Counted from the stretch's first letter, positions 45,976 through 54,171 are shown. The stretch: 64,000 nt of DNA from Streptomyces tsukubensis (GCF_009296025.1 NZ_CP045178.1:2790001-2854000); one strand, 5' to 3'. The notes: generated by a model from the sequence alone, not told the origin. Numbers and translations are program-made.

Positions 45976-47013
45976 TCATGACGCACGCATGGGCGCGTGC
46001 GCGAAGGCGGCCATACCCTCGGAGAAGGAGGTTGCCGGGTGCCAGTCCAGCTCCGACCTGATCCGTTCCGACGAGGCGGTGATGTGCCGGACATCGCCGA
46101 GCCGGTACTCACCCGTCACCACCGGGGCCGGGCCGTGACTCGCCTCCGCCAGTTCGCGGGCCATCTCGCCGATGGTCCTGGGGTCGCCGCTGCCCACGTT
46201 GTACGGACGTGACTGGCCGACGGCCAGCCCCCGCACCGCCTCCAACGCGACGGTGTTGGCCGAGGCGACATCACTCACGTGGACGAAGTCCCTTCGCTGC
46301 TCGCCGTCCTCGAACACGCCCGGCGCCTCCCCACGGGCCAGGGAGGAACGGAAGAACGAGGCGACCCCCGCGTACGGGGTGTCCTGCGGCATGCCCGGCC
46401 CGTACACGTTGTGGTAGCGCAGGGCGACGGCGCGTCCTCCGGTCGCGCGGGCCCAGGCCGCCGCGAGGTGTTCCTGTGCGAGTTTGGTGGTCGCGTAGAC
46501 ATTGCGCGGATCGAGCGGCGCGTCCTCGGTGACGAGGCCGGGCTCCAGGTCGGCCCCGCACTCGGGGCACAGCGGCTCGAAGCGGCCCGCGTCGAGGTCG
46601 GCGGGCAGGCGGGGCCCGGGTCGCACCACCCCGTGACGGTCACAGACGTAGCGCCCCTCGCCGTACACCACCATGGAGCCGGCGAGGACGAGTCGCCCGA
46701 CTCCCAGCTCGGCCATGGCCGCGAGGAGTACCGCCGTGCCGCGGTCGTTACGGTCGACGTAGTCCGGGGCGTCGGCGAAGTCCTTGCCCAGCCCCACCTT
46801 GGCGGCCTGGTGGCACACGGCGTCCGTGCCGCGCAGCGCGCGCTCCACGGCCGCTCGGTCCCGTACGTCGCCCTCGGTCCATTCCACGGCCGGTGGTTTC
46901 TCGCGCGGCGCGCCCGCCAGGTCGAACACCACGGGCTCGTGGCCCGCGGCGATCAGGTGCTTCACGATCTGCGAGCCGATGAAGCCGGCTCCTCCGGTGA
47001 CCAGTACACGCAT
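45976..47013 (-). CDS. NAD-dependent sugar epimerase/dehydratase with a Cys-rich insertion
   Basis: 345 residues from the ATG at 47013 (MRVLVTGGAGFIGS); an ATG at 47034 would add seven residues, and neither has a strong RBS. An extended SDR: GGAGFIG nucleotide motif, GSMVVYGEGRYV, catalytic YATTK with a Ser/Thr upstream, and RYHNVYGPGMPQ. Between them is an insertion with YVCDRHG and CPECGADLEPG, resembling a small zinc-binding knuckle. It lies behind a ~240-bp gap from the glycosyltransferase triplet and probably feeds the same glycan pathway. Confidence 0.85.
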   Translation of the reverse strand: MRVLVTGGAGFIGSQIVKHLIAAGHEPVVFDLAGAPREKPPAVEWTEGDVRDRAAVERALRGTDAVCHQAAKVGLGKDFADAPDYVDRNDRGTAVLLAAMAELGVGRLVLAGSMVVYGEGRYVCDRHGVVRPGPRLPADLDAGRFEPLCPECGADLEPGLVTEDAPLDPRNVYATTKLAQEHLAAAWARATGGRAVALRYHNVYGPGMPQDTPYAGVASFFRSSLARGEAPGVFEDGEQRRDFVHVSDVASANTVALEAVRGLAVGQSRPYNVGSGDPRTIGEMARELAEASHGPAPVVTGEYRLGDVRHITASSERIRSELDWHPATSFSEGMAAFAHAPMRAS

Positions 47014-47070
47014 GCGGTCGACCCTAGGCGCCATGTCGGCGGGGTGCGCGGTGCGGGGCGTTCCAGGGCG

Positions 47071-47601
47071 TCACTCCGCGGCCCCGGAAGGGCCGTCCGG
47101 CCGCCGGGAGGGGGACGGCCCGCCGTCGTCCACGGCCCGGCCCCGCCGCAACAGCGCGATCAGCAGACAGACGGCGGAGAGGGCGAAGAGAGCAGCTGTG
47201 ATCAGCAGCCAGCGTCCGAGGAAGACATCGTCGGGCAGGCCCGTGTATCCCGGGTAGGCGGGGACACGCCGCAGGACGAGCGGATACCAGACCAGGAGCA
47301 GCAGCAGCGCGACGAAGGCGGGCACCCGCACATAGTTGATCCATGGCGCGGCACCGGAGGCCCGGCGCAGACCGGGGACAGCCGCGAGAACCTTGTCCGT
47401 GACGGTGTAGAGGGGCAGCAGTACCAGGTCGTGGAGCAGGGCGGCGCCGACGAACCAGACGACCACCCCGAGGGTGTCTCCCTTGAGCAGCCGCATACCC
47501 GCGTAGACGGTGAGGGCGAACGAGCAGAGGACGAGCAGCAGGTGGACGGGGGACGCCCCGTAGCGTGCGCGGAAGCCCTTCTCGCCCGGTGTGTGGTTCA
47601 C
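47071..47601 (-). CDS. Four-TM membrane protein coupled to molybdopterin oxidoreductase
   Basis: 176 residues from the GTG at 47601, which overlaps the oxidoreductase stop (GTGA). About four hydrophobic helices are visible (SPVHLLLVLCSFALTVYAG; GVVVWFVGAALLHDLVLLP; VPAFVALLLLLVWYPLVL; LLITAALFALSAVCLLIALL) and a Pro/Ser-rich tail. I do not know the family. Coupling suggests an accessory membrane partner of the MoCo enzyme. Confidence 0.75.
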   Translation of the reverse strand: MNHTPGEKGFRARYGASPVHLLLVLCSFALTVYAGMRLLKGDTLGVVVWFVGAALLHDLVLLPLYTVTDKVLAAVPGLRRASGAAPWINYVRVPAFVALLLLLVWYPLVLRRVPAYPGYTGLPDDVFLGRWLLITAALFALSAVCLLIALLRRGRAVDDGGPSPSRRPDGPSGAAE

Positions 47602-48965
47602 GAGGGCGCTCCGAAGGTGAGGCGGGTGACCCATTTGGTGTTGTGCACACCCGGGTTGGCCGGGACGATGATCCGGGCCGGATGGCCGTGGTCCCGCGAG
47701 AGGTCGGCGCCGTTGACCCGTACGGCCAGCAGGGAAAGCGGGTCACGCACCTGGTTGTCCCGCAGGTGCGCCGAGGCGAAGGAGCCTCCGCGCTGCGCCG
47801 ACTCGACGAACACGCCGGGGGCGTCTCTGTCGATCCCCACCAGTGCGGCCAGTTCGGAGAGCCGTACTCCGTCCCAGGTCTGGTCGTCGGTGGACCACCC
47901 TTCCACACAGGCGATCGGCAGGGCGGACAGGTGCCGAGGGAGCGCCATGAGCTGTGCCCGGTCGAGGACGGTCTCTCTGCCGTTGCCGCGGACGGTCAGC
48001 CTCCAGTCGGGGCCGACATCGCGGTCCCTGATACCGACGTTCGCCGCCGTCTTGTTGATCTGAAAGCCGTTGGGCCCCTTTCCCGGCTCCTGGCCGTGCG
48101 GAGCGAGGAGCGCCGTTTTCCGCAGGGACCCGCCGATGCTCTGCCCGGCCGTCACCACCAGCAGGGCCAGCGAGCCCGCGCCCACCATGCCCAGCGCACC
48201 TCGCCTGGACATCGTCGGCGCAGCCGGGTTCGGTGTCACGAGGCCTGTGGGGTCCGGCGGTTCCGGCTCGGTACGGACAGCGGGAGTACGCAGCTCGGTG
48301 CGCCAGCTACGGCCGCGCAGGGACTTCGCCACGGTCGGGACGCGGAAGGCGACGTGCACGACGAAGCCGCCGATGAACACCCAGGCCCCGTAGAAGTGCA
48401 GGGTGTAGAAGCTGCCGGGGAACAGGTAGTGGAGTTGCACGTTCAGTACGCCCGTGACGAACTCGAAGAGCGCTCCGCCCACCAGCATCAGCAGCGACAG
48501 CCGCTCCAGCGCGTGACTGACCGAGCGGACCGGGGGCCAGGAGAAGAGCTTCGGGACGACCGACCAGAGTTTGGCCAGCAGTACCGGGATCAGCGTCACC
48601 CCCAGGGTCACGTGGACACCCTGGTTGAGCCGGTAGAGCCAGTACGGCCTTGTCGGCCAGGAGAAGAGGTAGAACCCGAGCAGGCCCTTGTCGGGAGTCT
48701 TGTCGTTGCCGACCGCGAGATCGGGGTTGTAGGCGGCGTACGACACCAGGCCGCTGACGAACATCAACGCGATACCCACCAGCAGGACGAGGCCGAACAC
48801 CGAGGTCAGCCAGGGTCCGCGCAGGGGACTGCGCCAGAATCCCGGCCGGGTCGGGCCCGGTGGCGGGGTCTGCGGCAGCAGACGCCGGCCCCCTTCTGCA
48901 CCGGGCGGGCCCGGTGCGGGCCCGGGGGGATGAGGACTCGCCCCGTCGCGCTTCTCGTACGCCAT
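47598..48965 (-). CDS. Molybdopterin-dependent oxidoreductase with cytochrome b561-like membrane domain
   Basis: 455 residues. After a Pro-rich N-terminus there are four or five TM helices with spaced His residues (RLNQGVHVTLGVTLIPVLLA; FYTLHFYGAWVFIGGFVVHV), a di-haem cytochrome b-like domain. A further helix follows, then a sulfite-oxidase-type MoCo domain with the molybdenum-ligand Cys in IACVEGWSTDDQTWDGVRLS (~351) and GHPARIIVPANPGVHNTKWV. This fused architecture occurs widely in actinobacteria; its substrate is unknown. Coupled to the downstream membrane protein. Confidence 0.9.
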   Translation of the reverse strand: MAYEKRDGASPHPPGPAPGPPGAEGGRRLLPQTPPPGPTRPGFWRSPLRGPWLTSVFGLVLLVGIALMFVSGLVSYAAYNPDLAVGNDKTPDKGLLGFYLFSWPTRPYWLYRLNQGVHVTLGVTLIPVLLAKLWSVVPKLFSWPPVRSVSHALERLSLLMLVGGALFEFVTGVLNVQLHYLFPGSFYTLHFYGAWVFIGGFVVHVAFRVPTVAKSLRGRSWRTELRTPAVRTEPEPPDPTGLVTPNPAAPTMSRRGALGMVGAGSLALLVVTAGQSIGGSLRKTALLAPHGQEPGKGPNGFQINKTAANVGIRDRDVGPDWRLTVRGNGRETVLDRAQLMALPRHLSALPIACVEGWSTDDQTWDGVRLSELAALVGIDRDAPGVFVESAQRGGSFASAHLRDNQVRDPLSLLAVRVNGADLSRDHGHPARIIVPANPGVHNTKWVTRLTFGAPS

Positions 48966-49368
48966 ACCGGATCCTTCCTGCCTGCGCGGACATACGGCTC
49001 ACAGCGAGGGGCCAACGGTATGCGGCGAAAACGGTCTCTCCCGGCGACACCCCGAGGCTGAGTCGACGCTCCTCAGCCGGACAGCCCTCCTTTCACCGGG
49101 CCGGAGAAACGTCGGAAAAAACGCGTCGGGCCAAGCTGCTTTCGGAGCCGAAGACCGTACGGATGGGTCGCGCGAGCGTATTCCGCCCGAACGGCCGCAC
49201 ATGTGCGACCGCGCCCCATCCGGCCGTGGGGCAGCGGCAGGTGGGGCCACACCGGGCTCGTACGAGGGACAGACACTCCGAACCGGGCGCCCAGGGAGCT
49301 CAATCGGTCTGATCCCGGCCGGACGGACCCTGGTGGGTCTTCGGGGCCTCGACCGGTGGGCCGGACGC
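48966..49368. other. Intergenic region without a convincing gene
   Basis: About 400 bp between the start of the MoCo oxidoreductase and the end of the sortase/sigma operon. No coding frame with a recognisable product. It should contain the oxidoreductase promoter and the operon terminator; no strong hairpin with a U-tract is visible. Confidence 0.35.
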
Positions 49369-49764
49369 CTACCGCTTGGACCAGGACGGCTCGATCGCGA
49401 CGGACGGTGTCGGCGATGGCTCCTGGTCCGGGGTGGGATGGGCGGAGGGTGACGAGTGTGAGGGTGGTGGAGTCGAGAGTGGGGTGTGTGAGGGGGCCGG
49501 GGCGAGGGGACGCTGCGGCGGGGTCGGGTCGGGGGACGCGGCGCCCCTGTACAAGGGCAGGGCGATCAGCAGCGCGGCGGCGGTGGCGAGCGCGGCGCCG
49601 CCCGCCGTACGGCGGAGTCGGCGCCGCACGGCGCGCCGACGCACGGTGGAGTACTGGCCCGGCGGAACCGGGAGGTGGCTGATGTCCGGGGGCCGCAGCA
49701 GGGAGACCAGGGGGTCGTCGGCCCTCCCCCACTCGTCCTCCTCGTCGTCAAACCGCGTGGTCAA
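49369..49764 (-). CDS. Single-pass membrane protein, possible anti-sigma partner
   Basis: 131 residues from a TTG at 49764, which has GAGGAGG 5 nt upstream and overlaps the sigma-factor gene by 17 bp. The acidic cytosolic N-terminus (RFDDEEDEWGRADDP) is followed by a basic stretch, one TM helix (ALATAAALLIALPLY) and a Pro/Ser/Thr-rich outside tail. The position directly behind an ECF sigma gene suggests a membrane-bound anti-sigma or sensor, but no zinc-binding HxxxCxxC motif is present. Confidence 0.65.
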   Translation of the reverse strand: MTTRFDDEEDEWGRADDPLVSLLRPPDISHLPVPPGQYSTVRRRAVRRRLRRTAGGAALATAAALLIALPLYRGAASPDPTPPQRPLAPAPSHTPLSTPPPSHSSPSAHPTPDQEPSPTPSVAIEPSWSKR

Positions 49765-50233
49765 CGCCCCTCCTCAGATGTGCGCGCAGCAGTTCGCGAG
49801 CCGCGTGCAGGTCAGCCTTGACGGTGCCCTCTCTGCGGCCGGTGTGGGCCGCCACCTCCCGTATGGGCATGTCGGCGTAGTAGTGCAGCAGGATCGGCAC
49901 GCGCAGCCGCTCGGGCAGTGACTGGACCAGCATGCGTACGGAGGGGTCGGGCTGTTGCTCGGGAGCACGCACGGCCGCCTCGGTGGTGGCCCGGCGCAGG
50001 GTGGCGCGTTCGCGCTCCAGGGCGCGCCAGTGGTCTCGTACGAGATTGGCGGCGGTCACGTAGAGGAAACCGCGCGGCTCGTTGACCGATGTCCAGCGTG
50101 ACCAGAGGCGGGTGAAGGCCTCGGAGGCGATCTCGTGTGCGGTCTCGTGGTCGTCCACGAGGCGCCGTACCCAGCCCGCGAGTCGGGGGTAGAGGACGGC
50201 GAACAACTCGGCAGCCTCTCGTTCCCGCCTCAT
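49748..50233 (-). CDS. ECF-family RNA polymerase sigma factor
   Basis: 161 residues from the ATG at 50233, overlapping the sortase stop by four bases. Region 2: ELFAVLYPRLAGWVRRLVDD, HEIASEAFTRLWSRW and EPRGFLYVTAANLVRDHWR. Region 4: LPERLRVPILLHYYADMPIR, then EGTVKADLHAARELLRAHL as the recognition helix. The length is typical of a minimal ECF factor. Its place inside the sortase operon suggests it controls surface-protein genes. Confidence 0.9.
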   Translation of the reverse strand: MRREREAAELFAVLYPRLAGWVRRLVDDHETAHEIASEAFTRLWSRWTSVNEPRGFLYVTAANLVRDHWRALERERATLRRATTEAAVRAPEQQPDPSVRMLVQSLPERLRVPILLHYYADMPIREVAAHTGRREGTVKADLHAARELLRAHLRRGVDHAV

Positions 50234-50862
50234 GGGGCGGAGACGCGGTGGGCGAAGACGATGACGTTGGAGTCGTATCCGGCGGCGGTCCTGTCGCCAC
50301 CGCAGGTGATGAGGCGGAGCTGGGCATCGGGCACGTCGCCGTACACCTCCTTGGTGGGGAAGGCGTCCTTGCCCACGGTACGGAGGCGGTCCACGGTGAA
50401 GCGGGCGGACGAGCCGTTCTCCAGGCGCACCACGATGCGCGCCCCGCGTCGCAGCCGTTCCAGCCGCTGGAACACGCCTGCCCGGTGCGGTCCTGTGGTC
50501 ACGTGCCCGAGCACCACGGCGGGTCCTTTCTCCCCCGGGGTGGGCCCGTACCGGTACCAGCCGGCGGTGTCGTGCGCGACGGCCGGCGGGACCTCGATGG
50601 TCCTGTCGGCGGCGAGGCCCAGGGGCATCACGGAGGTGTCGACTCCGGCATCGGGGATCAGGAGGCGCGCCGGAGCGTGGTCGCCGCGCTCCGGTGATGA
50701 CCGCGGGTGGGATCGGCCGGACGCGTTCGGCTCGGGGGACGAGTCGTGGGACGAGCTGGTGGTGGCGTGCGGGGTGGACGCCGGTGTGGCGTGTCCGCAC
50801 CCGGTCAGCAGCACGCTGAGCCCGAGGGCCCAGCAGGCGGCGCGCCTGGAGAACGGACTCAT
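50230..50862 (-). CDS. Class F sortase
   Basis: 210 residues. The N-terminus has a lipobox-like LLTGC (residues ~18-22), suggesting membrane anchoring by lipid. The sortase fold shows APARLLIPDAGVDTSVMPLG, the catalytic His in VVLGHVTTGPH (~118), Cys in LRLITCGGD (~187) and Arg in VIVFAHRVSAP near the end. Class F sortases of actinobacteria anchor proteins to the cell wall. Coupled by ATGA overlaps to the secreted protein before it and the sigma factor after it. Confidence 0.88.
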   Translation of the reverse strand: MSPFSRRAACWALGLSVLLTGCGHATPASTPHATTSSSHDSSPEPNASGRSHPRSSPERGDHAPARLLIPDAGVDTSVMPLGLAADRTIEVPPAVAHDTAGWYRYGPTPGEKGPAVVLGHVTTGPHRAGVFQRLERLRRGARIVVRLENGSSARFTVDRLRTVGKDAFPTKEVYGDVPDAQLRLITCGGDRTAAGYDSNVIVFAHRVSAP

Positions 50863-51287
50863 GCGGTGGTGGCCCGCCGCCTTCGCACGACGACGAGCCC
50901 GGCGCCGCCCAGGAGGACCACGGCAGCGGCGCCGCCGGCCGCCATGGTGCCGCCGTGACTGTCCTGGCCTCCGGTGCCTGTGCCCGTGTCGGCGCCGCCC
51001 GAGGGGACGACACTGACCTGGGGCTCTGAGCCGTGGGAGGGGGCCTTGGAGGGCGCCTGGGAGGGGACAGGGGAGGGGGCCTCTTCAGCGCCCCTGGCGG
51101 GTACGGGGGTGGCCGCCTCGGAGGGGGCCTCCTGGACGGCAGCATCCCCGTCGGCCTTCGACGGCGCGGGGCTGGGGGCCTCCGAGCGGGGCGCCGGAGC
51201 CGGGCCGGAATCGGCGAACGCGGCGGCGGGCGCGGCGAGGACGGCCGCGCAGGCGAGGGTCACGGCTGTGAGGACAGTACGGCGCAT
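50859..51287 (-). CDS. Secreted Pro/Ser-rich surface protein with C-terminal TM and basic tail
   Basis: 142 residues from the ATG at 51287. Signal peptide (VLTAVTLACAAVLAAPAAAF), then a low-complexity Pro/Ala/Ser/Glu stalk, a Gly-rich segment, one TM helix (AAGGAAAVVLLGGAGLVVV) and RRRR tail. That is the layout of a sortase substrate, but the expected LPxTG before the helix is absent; GGADTGTGTGG and DSHGGTM occupy its place. Coupled to the sortase. It may be cleaved at an unusual site or simply remain membrane-anchored. Confidence 0.75.
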   Translation of the reverse strand: MRRTVLTAVTLACAAVLAAPAAAFADSGPAPAPRSEAPSPAPSKADGDAAVQEAPSEAATPVPARGAEEAPSPVPSQAPSKAPSHGSEPQVSVVPSGGADTGTGTGGQDSHGGTMAAGGAAAVVLLGGAGLVVVRRRRATTA

Positions 51288-51505
51288 GCTTGTTCCTTCG
51301 CTCTCCACAGACCCGTCCCGGATGGGACAGGCCGCGTTCCCCGGTCCGTCCGGCGGCCCTTCCTCGGGCATCGGCCGGTGGGGAACTGAGCAGAGAGACG
51401 AGGGCGGGGGCGGCCGGGTTGTAAAGGGGAGGCAAAGTCTCACCGTTGAAGACCTGCACCCGAGCCTCCGCGCTCACCTGGCCACGCCGCACCGGACACT
51501 GAACT

Positions 51506-51589
51506 CCGGGCGTCGGGCGCCCGGTTCGCCCCGGTGCCGGGAACGAGCCGGGCGTCGGGCGCCCGGTTCACCCCGGTACCGGGAACGCG
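51506..51589. repeat. Two-copy 42-bp tandem repeat
   Basis: Copies begin at 51506 and 51548 and differ at only about two positions over ~40 bp. They lie between the surface-protein operon promoter region and the decayed SDR gene, just outside the remaining SDR reading frame. Confidence 0.85.
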
Positions 51590-51870
51590 GAGTCAGCCTT
51601 GACGGCCGGGGGGACGAGTTCGACGACCCTGACGCCGGTGCCGTCGAAGCTGTGCGCGCGGCGCCTCGGAGCAGCCGTGCACCGCGGCCTTCGGGGCGAA
51701 GTGGCCGGGCAGGGGACGAGTTCGACGACCCTGACGCCGGTGCCGTCGAAGCTGTGCGCGCGGCGCCTCGGAGCAGCCGTGCACCGCGCCCTTCGGGGCG
51801 AAGTGGCCGGGCAGGGGCGGGAAGGGCAGGAAGGCGATGCCGGAGGTGACGGCGATGAAGGCGCCCGCGC
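51568..51870 (-). pseudogene. Decayed short-chain dehydrogenase (SDR) C-terminal part
   Basis: Reading the minus strand across two frames gives IAVTSGIAFLPFPPLPGHFA, PKGAVHGCSEAPRAQL and then, after a frame change, FDGTGVRVVELVPPAVKADS. This matches the catalytic-loop and C-terminal part of DltE-like SDRs (SG.AF.P....YSATKAAVHS ... GTGVRVVELVPPAV). The active-site Tyr of YxxxK is lost (HFAPK). A 102-bp tandem duplication repeats the middle of the remnant, and the Rossmann half is missing. Non-functional. Confidence 0.65.
51613..51816. repeat. Two-copy 102-bp tandem repeat
   Basis: The segments starting at 51613 and 51715 are nearly identical (period 102 bp), with a single clear difference near 51687/51789. 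They fall inside the decayed SDR gene and duplicate its PKxAVH ... ELVP segment. Confidence 0.9.
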
Positions 51871-51911
51871 CCCGCAGGAGCACAACAGGAGACCCACCCG
51901 CGGCCGTTCGT

Positions 51912-52379
51912 TCAGTCGCGGCTTCCGGCCCGTTTCCTGGACCAAGTGGTGGCGTCAGCTCCGTACCGGGCCAATAGGCGTGCGAACTGGACGCGCTCCT
52001 GCGGCGACCAGGCAACGGTGATCTCCTGAAACGCCCTGCGCTGTTCAGCGGCGAAGCGGCCGCGTTCGGCCTCACCGTGCTCGGTGAGTTCGAGCACGGT
52101 GCGACGCCCGTCGGCCTGGGACGCCGCCCGGCACAGCAGCCCTTCCTCTATACAGGCGGCGACGGTCCGGCTGGCCACCGGCTGGGCGACGCCCATCTCG
52201 GCAGCGAGGCCACCGACAGTCATCTCGCCCGGCGCGTCGGCGATCACATTGAGCACGAGATTACGGGAGAGGTCCTTGCTCGACGCCGGTGCGCGTCGTC
52301 GCAGACGTGACAGCGCCGGGCCGATCTGGTCCAGCGCCAGATCGTCGGAAGGCTGCTCGAAGGAGGACGCGGTGCTCAT
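51912..52379 (-). CDS. MarR-family transcriptional regulator
   Basis: 155 residues from the ATG at 52379 (MSTASSFEQPSDD). The winged helix-turn-helix is VLNVIADAPGEMTVGGLAAE, VAQPVASRTVAACIEEGLLC and QADGRRTVLELTEHG (wing). Helices at both ends fit the MarR dimer interface. Transcribed divergently from the amidohydrolase, with an inverted repeat in the intergenic DNA, so it probably represses both genes. The decayed SDR downstream may be a former target. Confidence 0.88.
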   Translation of the reverse strand: MSTASSFEQPSDDLALDQIGPALSRLRRRAPASSKDLSRNLVLNVIADAPGEMTVGGLAAEMGVAQPVASRTVAACIEEGLLCRAASQADGRRTVLELTEHGEAERGRFAAEQRRAFQEITVAWSPQERVQFARLLARYGADATTWSRKRAGSRD

Positions 52380-52408
52380 GCGACCGAGTCTAGGCCCGGC
52401 CCGCACAT

Positions 52409-52448
52409 TTGCATACCAGCAGACAAGTACATAGCATCAGGTATGTAA
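52409..52448. promoter_or_regulatory. Inverted-repeat operator in the MarR/amidohydrolase divergent promoter
   Basis: The AT-rich spacer holds TTGCATACC (52409-52417) and its near-inverse GGTATGTAA (52440-52448), and between them TACATA (52428-52433) with TATGTA (52442-52447), an exact inverted repeat spaced by 8 bp. Such palindromes are typical MarR binding sites. Confidence 0.55.
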
Positions 52449-52482
52449 ATATCGAACTCACGACGACCCGAGGCGGACCGAT

Positions 52483-53697
52483 ATGGCGCTCACCGCGATC
52501 ACCAACGCGCAGATCTTCGACGGAGAGAAGTCGCTAGGCGCGCAGACCGTCGTCATCGATGGCGGGAGGATCACCCGCGTCGGTGGCGACGCTCCCCATG
52601 GCAGCGAGATCGTGGACGGCAGCGGCGCCACCCTGCTTCCGGGACTCATCGACGCCCATGTGCACTCCGCCCCGGGCTCCCTGGCGCTCGCGCTGCGGTT
52701 CGGGGTGACGACCGAACTGGAGATGCAGGGGATGAACACCCGGGAGAACCGGGGACTCATCACCGACGACGACACGCAGGCCGACGTGCGCTCCTCCGGC
52801 TTCGCCATCACCCCGCCCGGTGGCCACCCGAGCGAGCTGATGCCCGAAGGGTTCCGACCGAAGTGGGACCTGCCCCCGGTGATGCCCCTGATGCCGTTCT
52901 CCACCACGCCCGAGGAAGCGGCCGCCTTCGTGCCCCAACTGCTCGGCCGAGGGTCCGACTTCATCAAGTTCATGATCGACGACGGCAGCGTGGAAGGGCA
53001 CCCCGGGCTGCCCGCGCTCGACCAGGCCACCGTCAACGCCGGTGTGGCCGAAGCCAAGAAGCACGGCGCCCTCACCGTGGCCCACGCGCTGACCGTGGAC
53101 GCCACCAGGATGGCCGCCGAAGCCGGCGTCGACGGCCTCACCCATGTGTTCATGGACCAGCCGCACACCGCCGAGATCATCAGCATCATGAGGGACGCGG
53201 GCATGTTCGTCATCCCCTGCGTCACTCTCAACGCCTCGCTGATGGGGATCACCGGCAGCGAACTCGCCGACGACCCCCGGGTCGCCGCACGCCTCGACAG
53301 CAAGTGGGACCGGACCCTGCGCTCCAGCTACAACCGCTACCCGCAGGGCAGGCTCGACGACGTGTACGACACCGTGCGCGCTCTGGACGCCGCCGGCATC
53401 GACGTACTGGCCGGCACAGACGTCTCCATGCCCGAGACGTTCTTCGGGGGCCTGGCACACGGAGCGAGCCTGCACCACGAATTGCAGTACCTGGTGGCGG
53501 CCGGCCTCACGCCCGCACGGGCCCTGCGCGCGGCCACGGCGACCACGGCCCGCCGCTTCCGCCTGAGCGACCGGGGCCGCATCGCCGAGGGGCTCCGCGC
53601 CGACCTTCTGCTGGTCGACGGCGACCCGATCAGCGACATCAGCGACACCCTCAACACCCGCGCCATCTGGCGCCGCGGCACCCGACTGGCGGCCTGA
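52483..53697 (+). CDS. Imidazolonepropionase-like metal-dependent amidohydrolase
   Basis: 404 residues from the ATG at 52483. Metal-binding features of the amidohydrolase superfamily are LIDAHVH (HxH, ~58-62), a Lys in FIKFMIDDGS, His in VAHAL and LTHVF, and Asp in LAGTDVS. The N-terminal beta-domain (ITNAQIFDG ... ILLPGL-type) and C-terminal LRADLLLVDGDPISDISDT are standard. No signal peptide, so cytosolic. Divergent from the MarR gene. The substrate is not predictable; imidazolonepropionase-like members include prolidases and organophosphate or lactone hydrolases. Confidence 0.9.
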   Translation: MALTAITNAQIFDGEKSLGAQTVVIDGGRITRVGGDAPHGSEIVDGSGATLLPGLIDAHVHSAPGSLALALRFGVTTELEMQGMNTRENRGLITDDDTQADVRSSGFAITPPGGHPSELMPEGFRPKWDLPPVMPLMPFSTTPEEAAAFVPQLLGRGSDFIKFMIDDGSVEGHPGLPALDQATVNAGVAEAKKHGALTVAHALTVDATRMAAEAGVDGLTHVFMDQPHTAEIISIMRDAGMFVIPCVTLNASLMGITGSELADDPRVAARLDSKWDRTLRSSYNRYPQGRLDDVYDTVRALDAAGIDVLAGTDVSMPETFFGGLAHGASLHHELQYLVAAGLTPARALRAATATTARRFRLSDRGRIAEGLRADLLLVDGDPISDISDTLNTRAIWRRGTRLAA

Positions 53698-53714
53698 CCG
53701 CAGCACTTCCCCTG

Positions 53715-54171
53715 AGGGGTCCTTGCAATATGGGCGCCCGAGGGAAGCCCCTCACCTGTGGAACCGCAGGCGAGGGCGAGCCTCTCGATGTCAATGCGGG
53801 CAGACCCTTCCCTTGCGTCGGGCCAACCAATGGCGCAAGCAGGGTTGATGCTCACTCCGGCGCACCACCCACTGTACGAGTGATCTTCCCGCATCCGCCC
53901 GCCGGTTCCAGGATGACCACAGAAACCGTTCTCCCCAACGGGGGCGGCGCGGTGGCCTGCCCGTCCTGCCGAACCGAGGCCAGAGCGTCCGGCCGACCCA
54001 CACTTCGGCATGAGTTCGGTCTGCTAATTTCTCCCGCAAGCATTCCAACCAGCCATCCGGGCCCCCACGGCCCCGGATGGCGGAAATCCCGTATCGACGG
54101 AAGCCCCGCAGACAATTCCTCCCAGTCGATCCGGCCCCCGCGGCTCGGGCGCCCATATTGCAAGGACCCCT
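53715..54171. mobile_element. 457-bp MITE-like element with perfect 28-bp terminal inverted repeats
   Basis: The first 28 bp (53715-53742, starting AGGGGTCCTTGCAATATGGG) are exactly repeated in inverted orientation at 54144-54171. The interior (~400 bp) has only small frames on both strands, none with recognisable transposase motifs, so it is probably non-autonomous. The flanks read CTG before and TAG after; an exact target duplication is not evident. It sits between the amidohydrolase stop and the first large gene at 54306, and related ends occur at 43563-43630. Confidence 0.7.

Noticed and set aside
53715..54171. Transposase gene inside the 457-bp element
   Set aside because: The minus-strand frames of 110 and 131 codons show no DDE or other transposase motif and differ in frame from each other.
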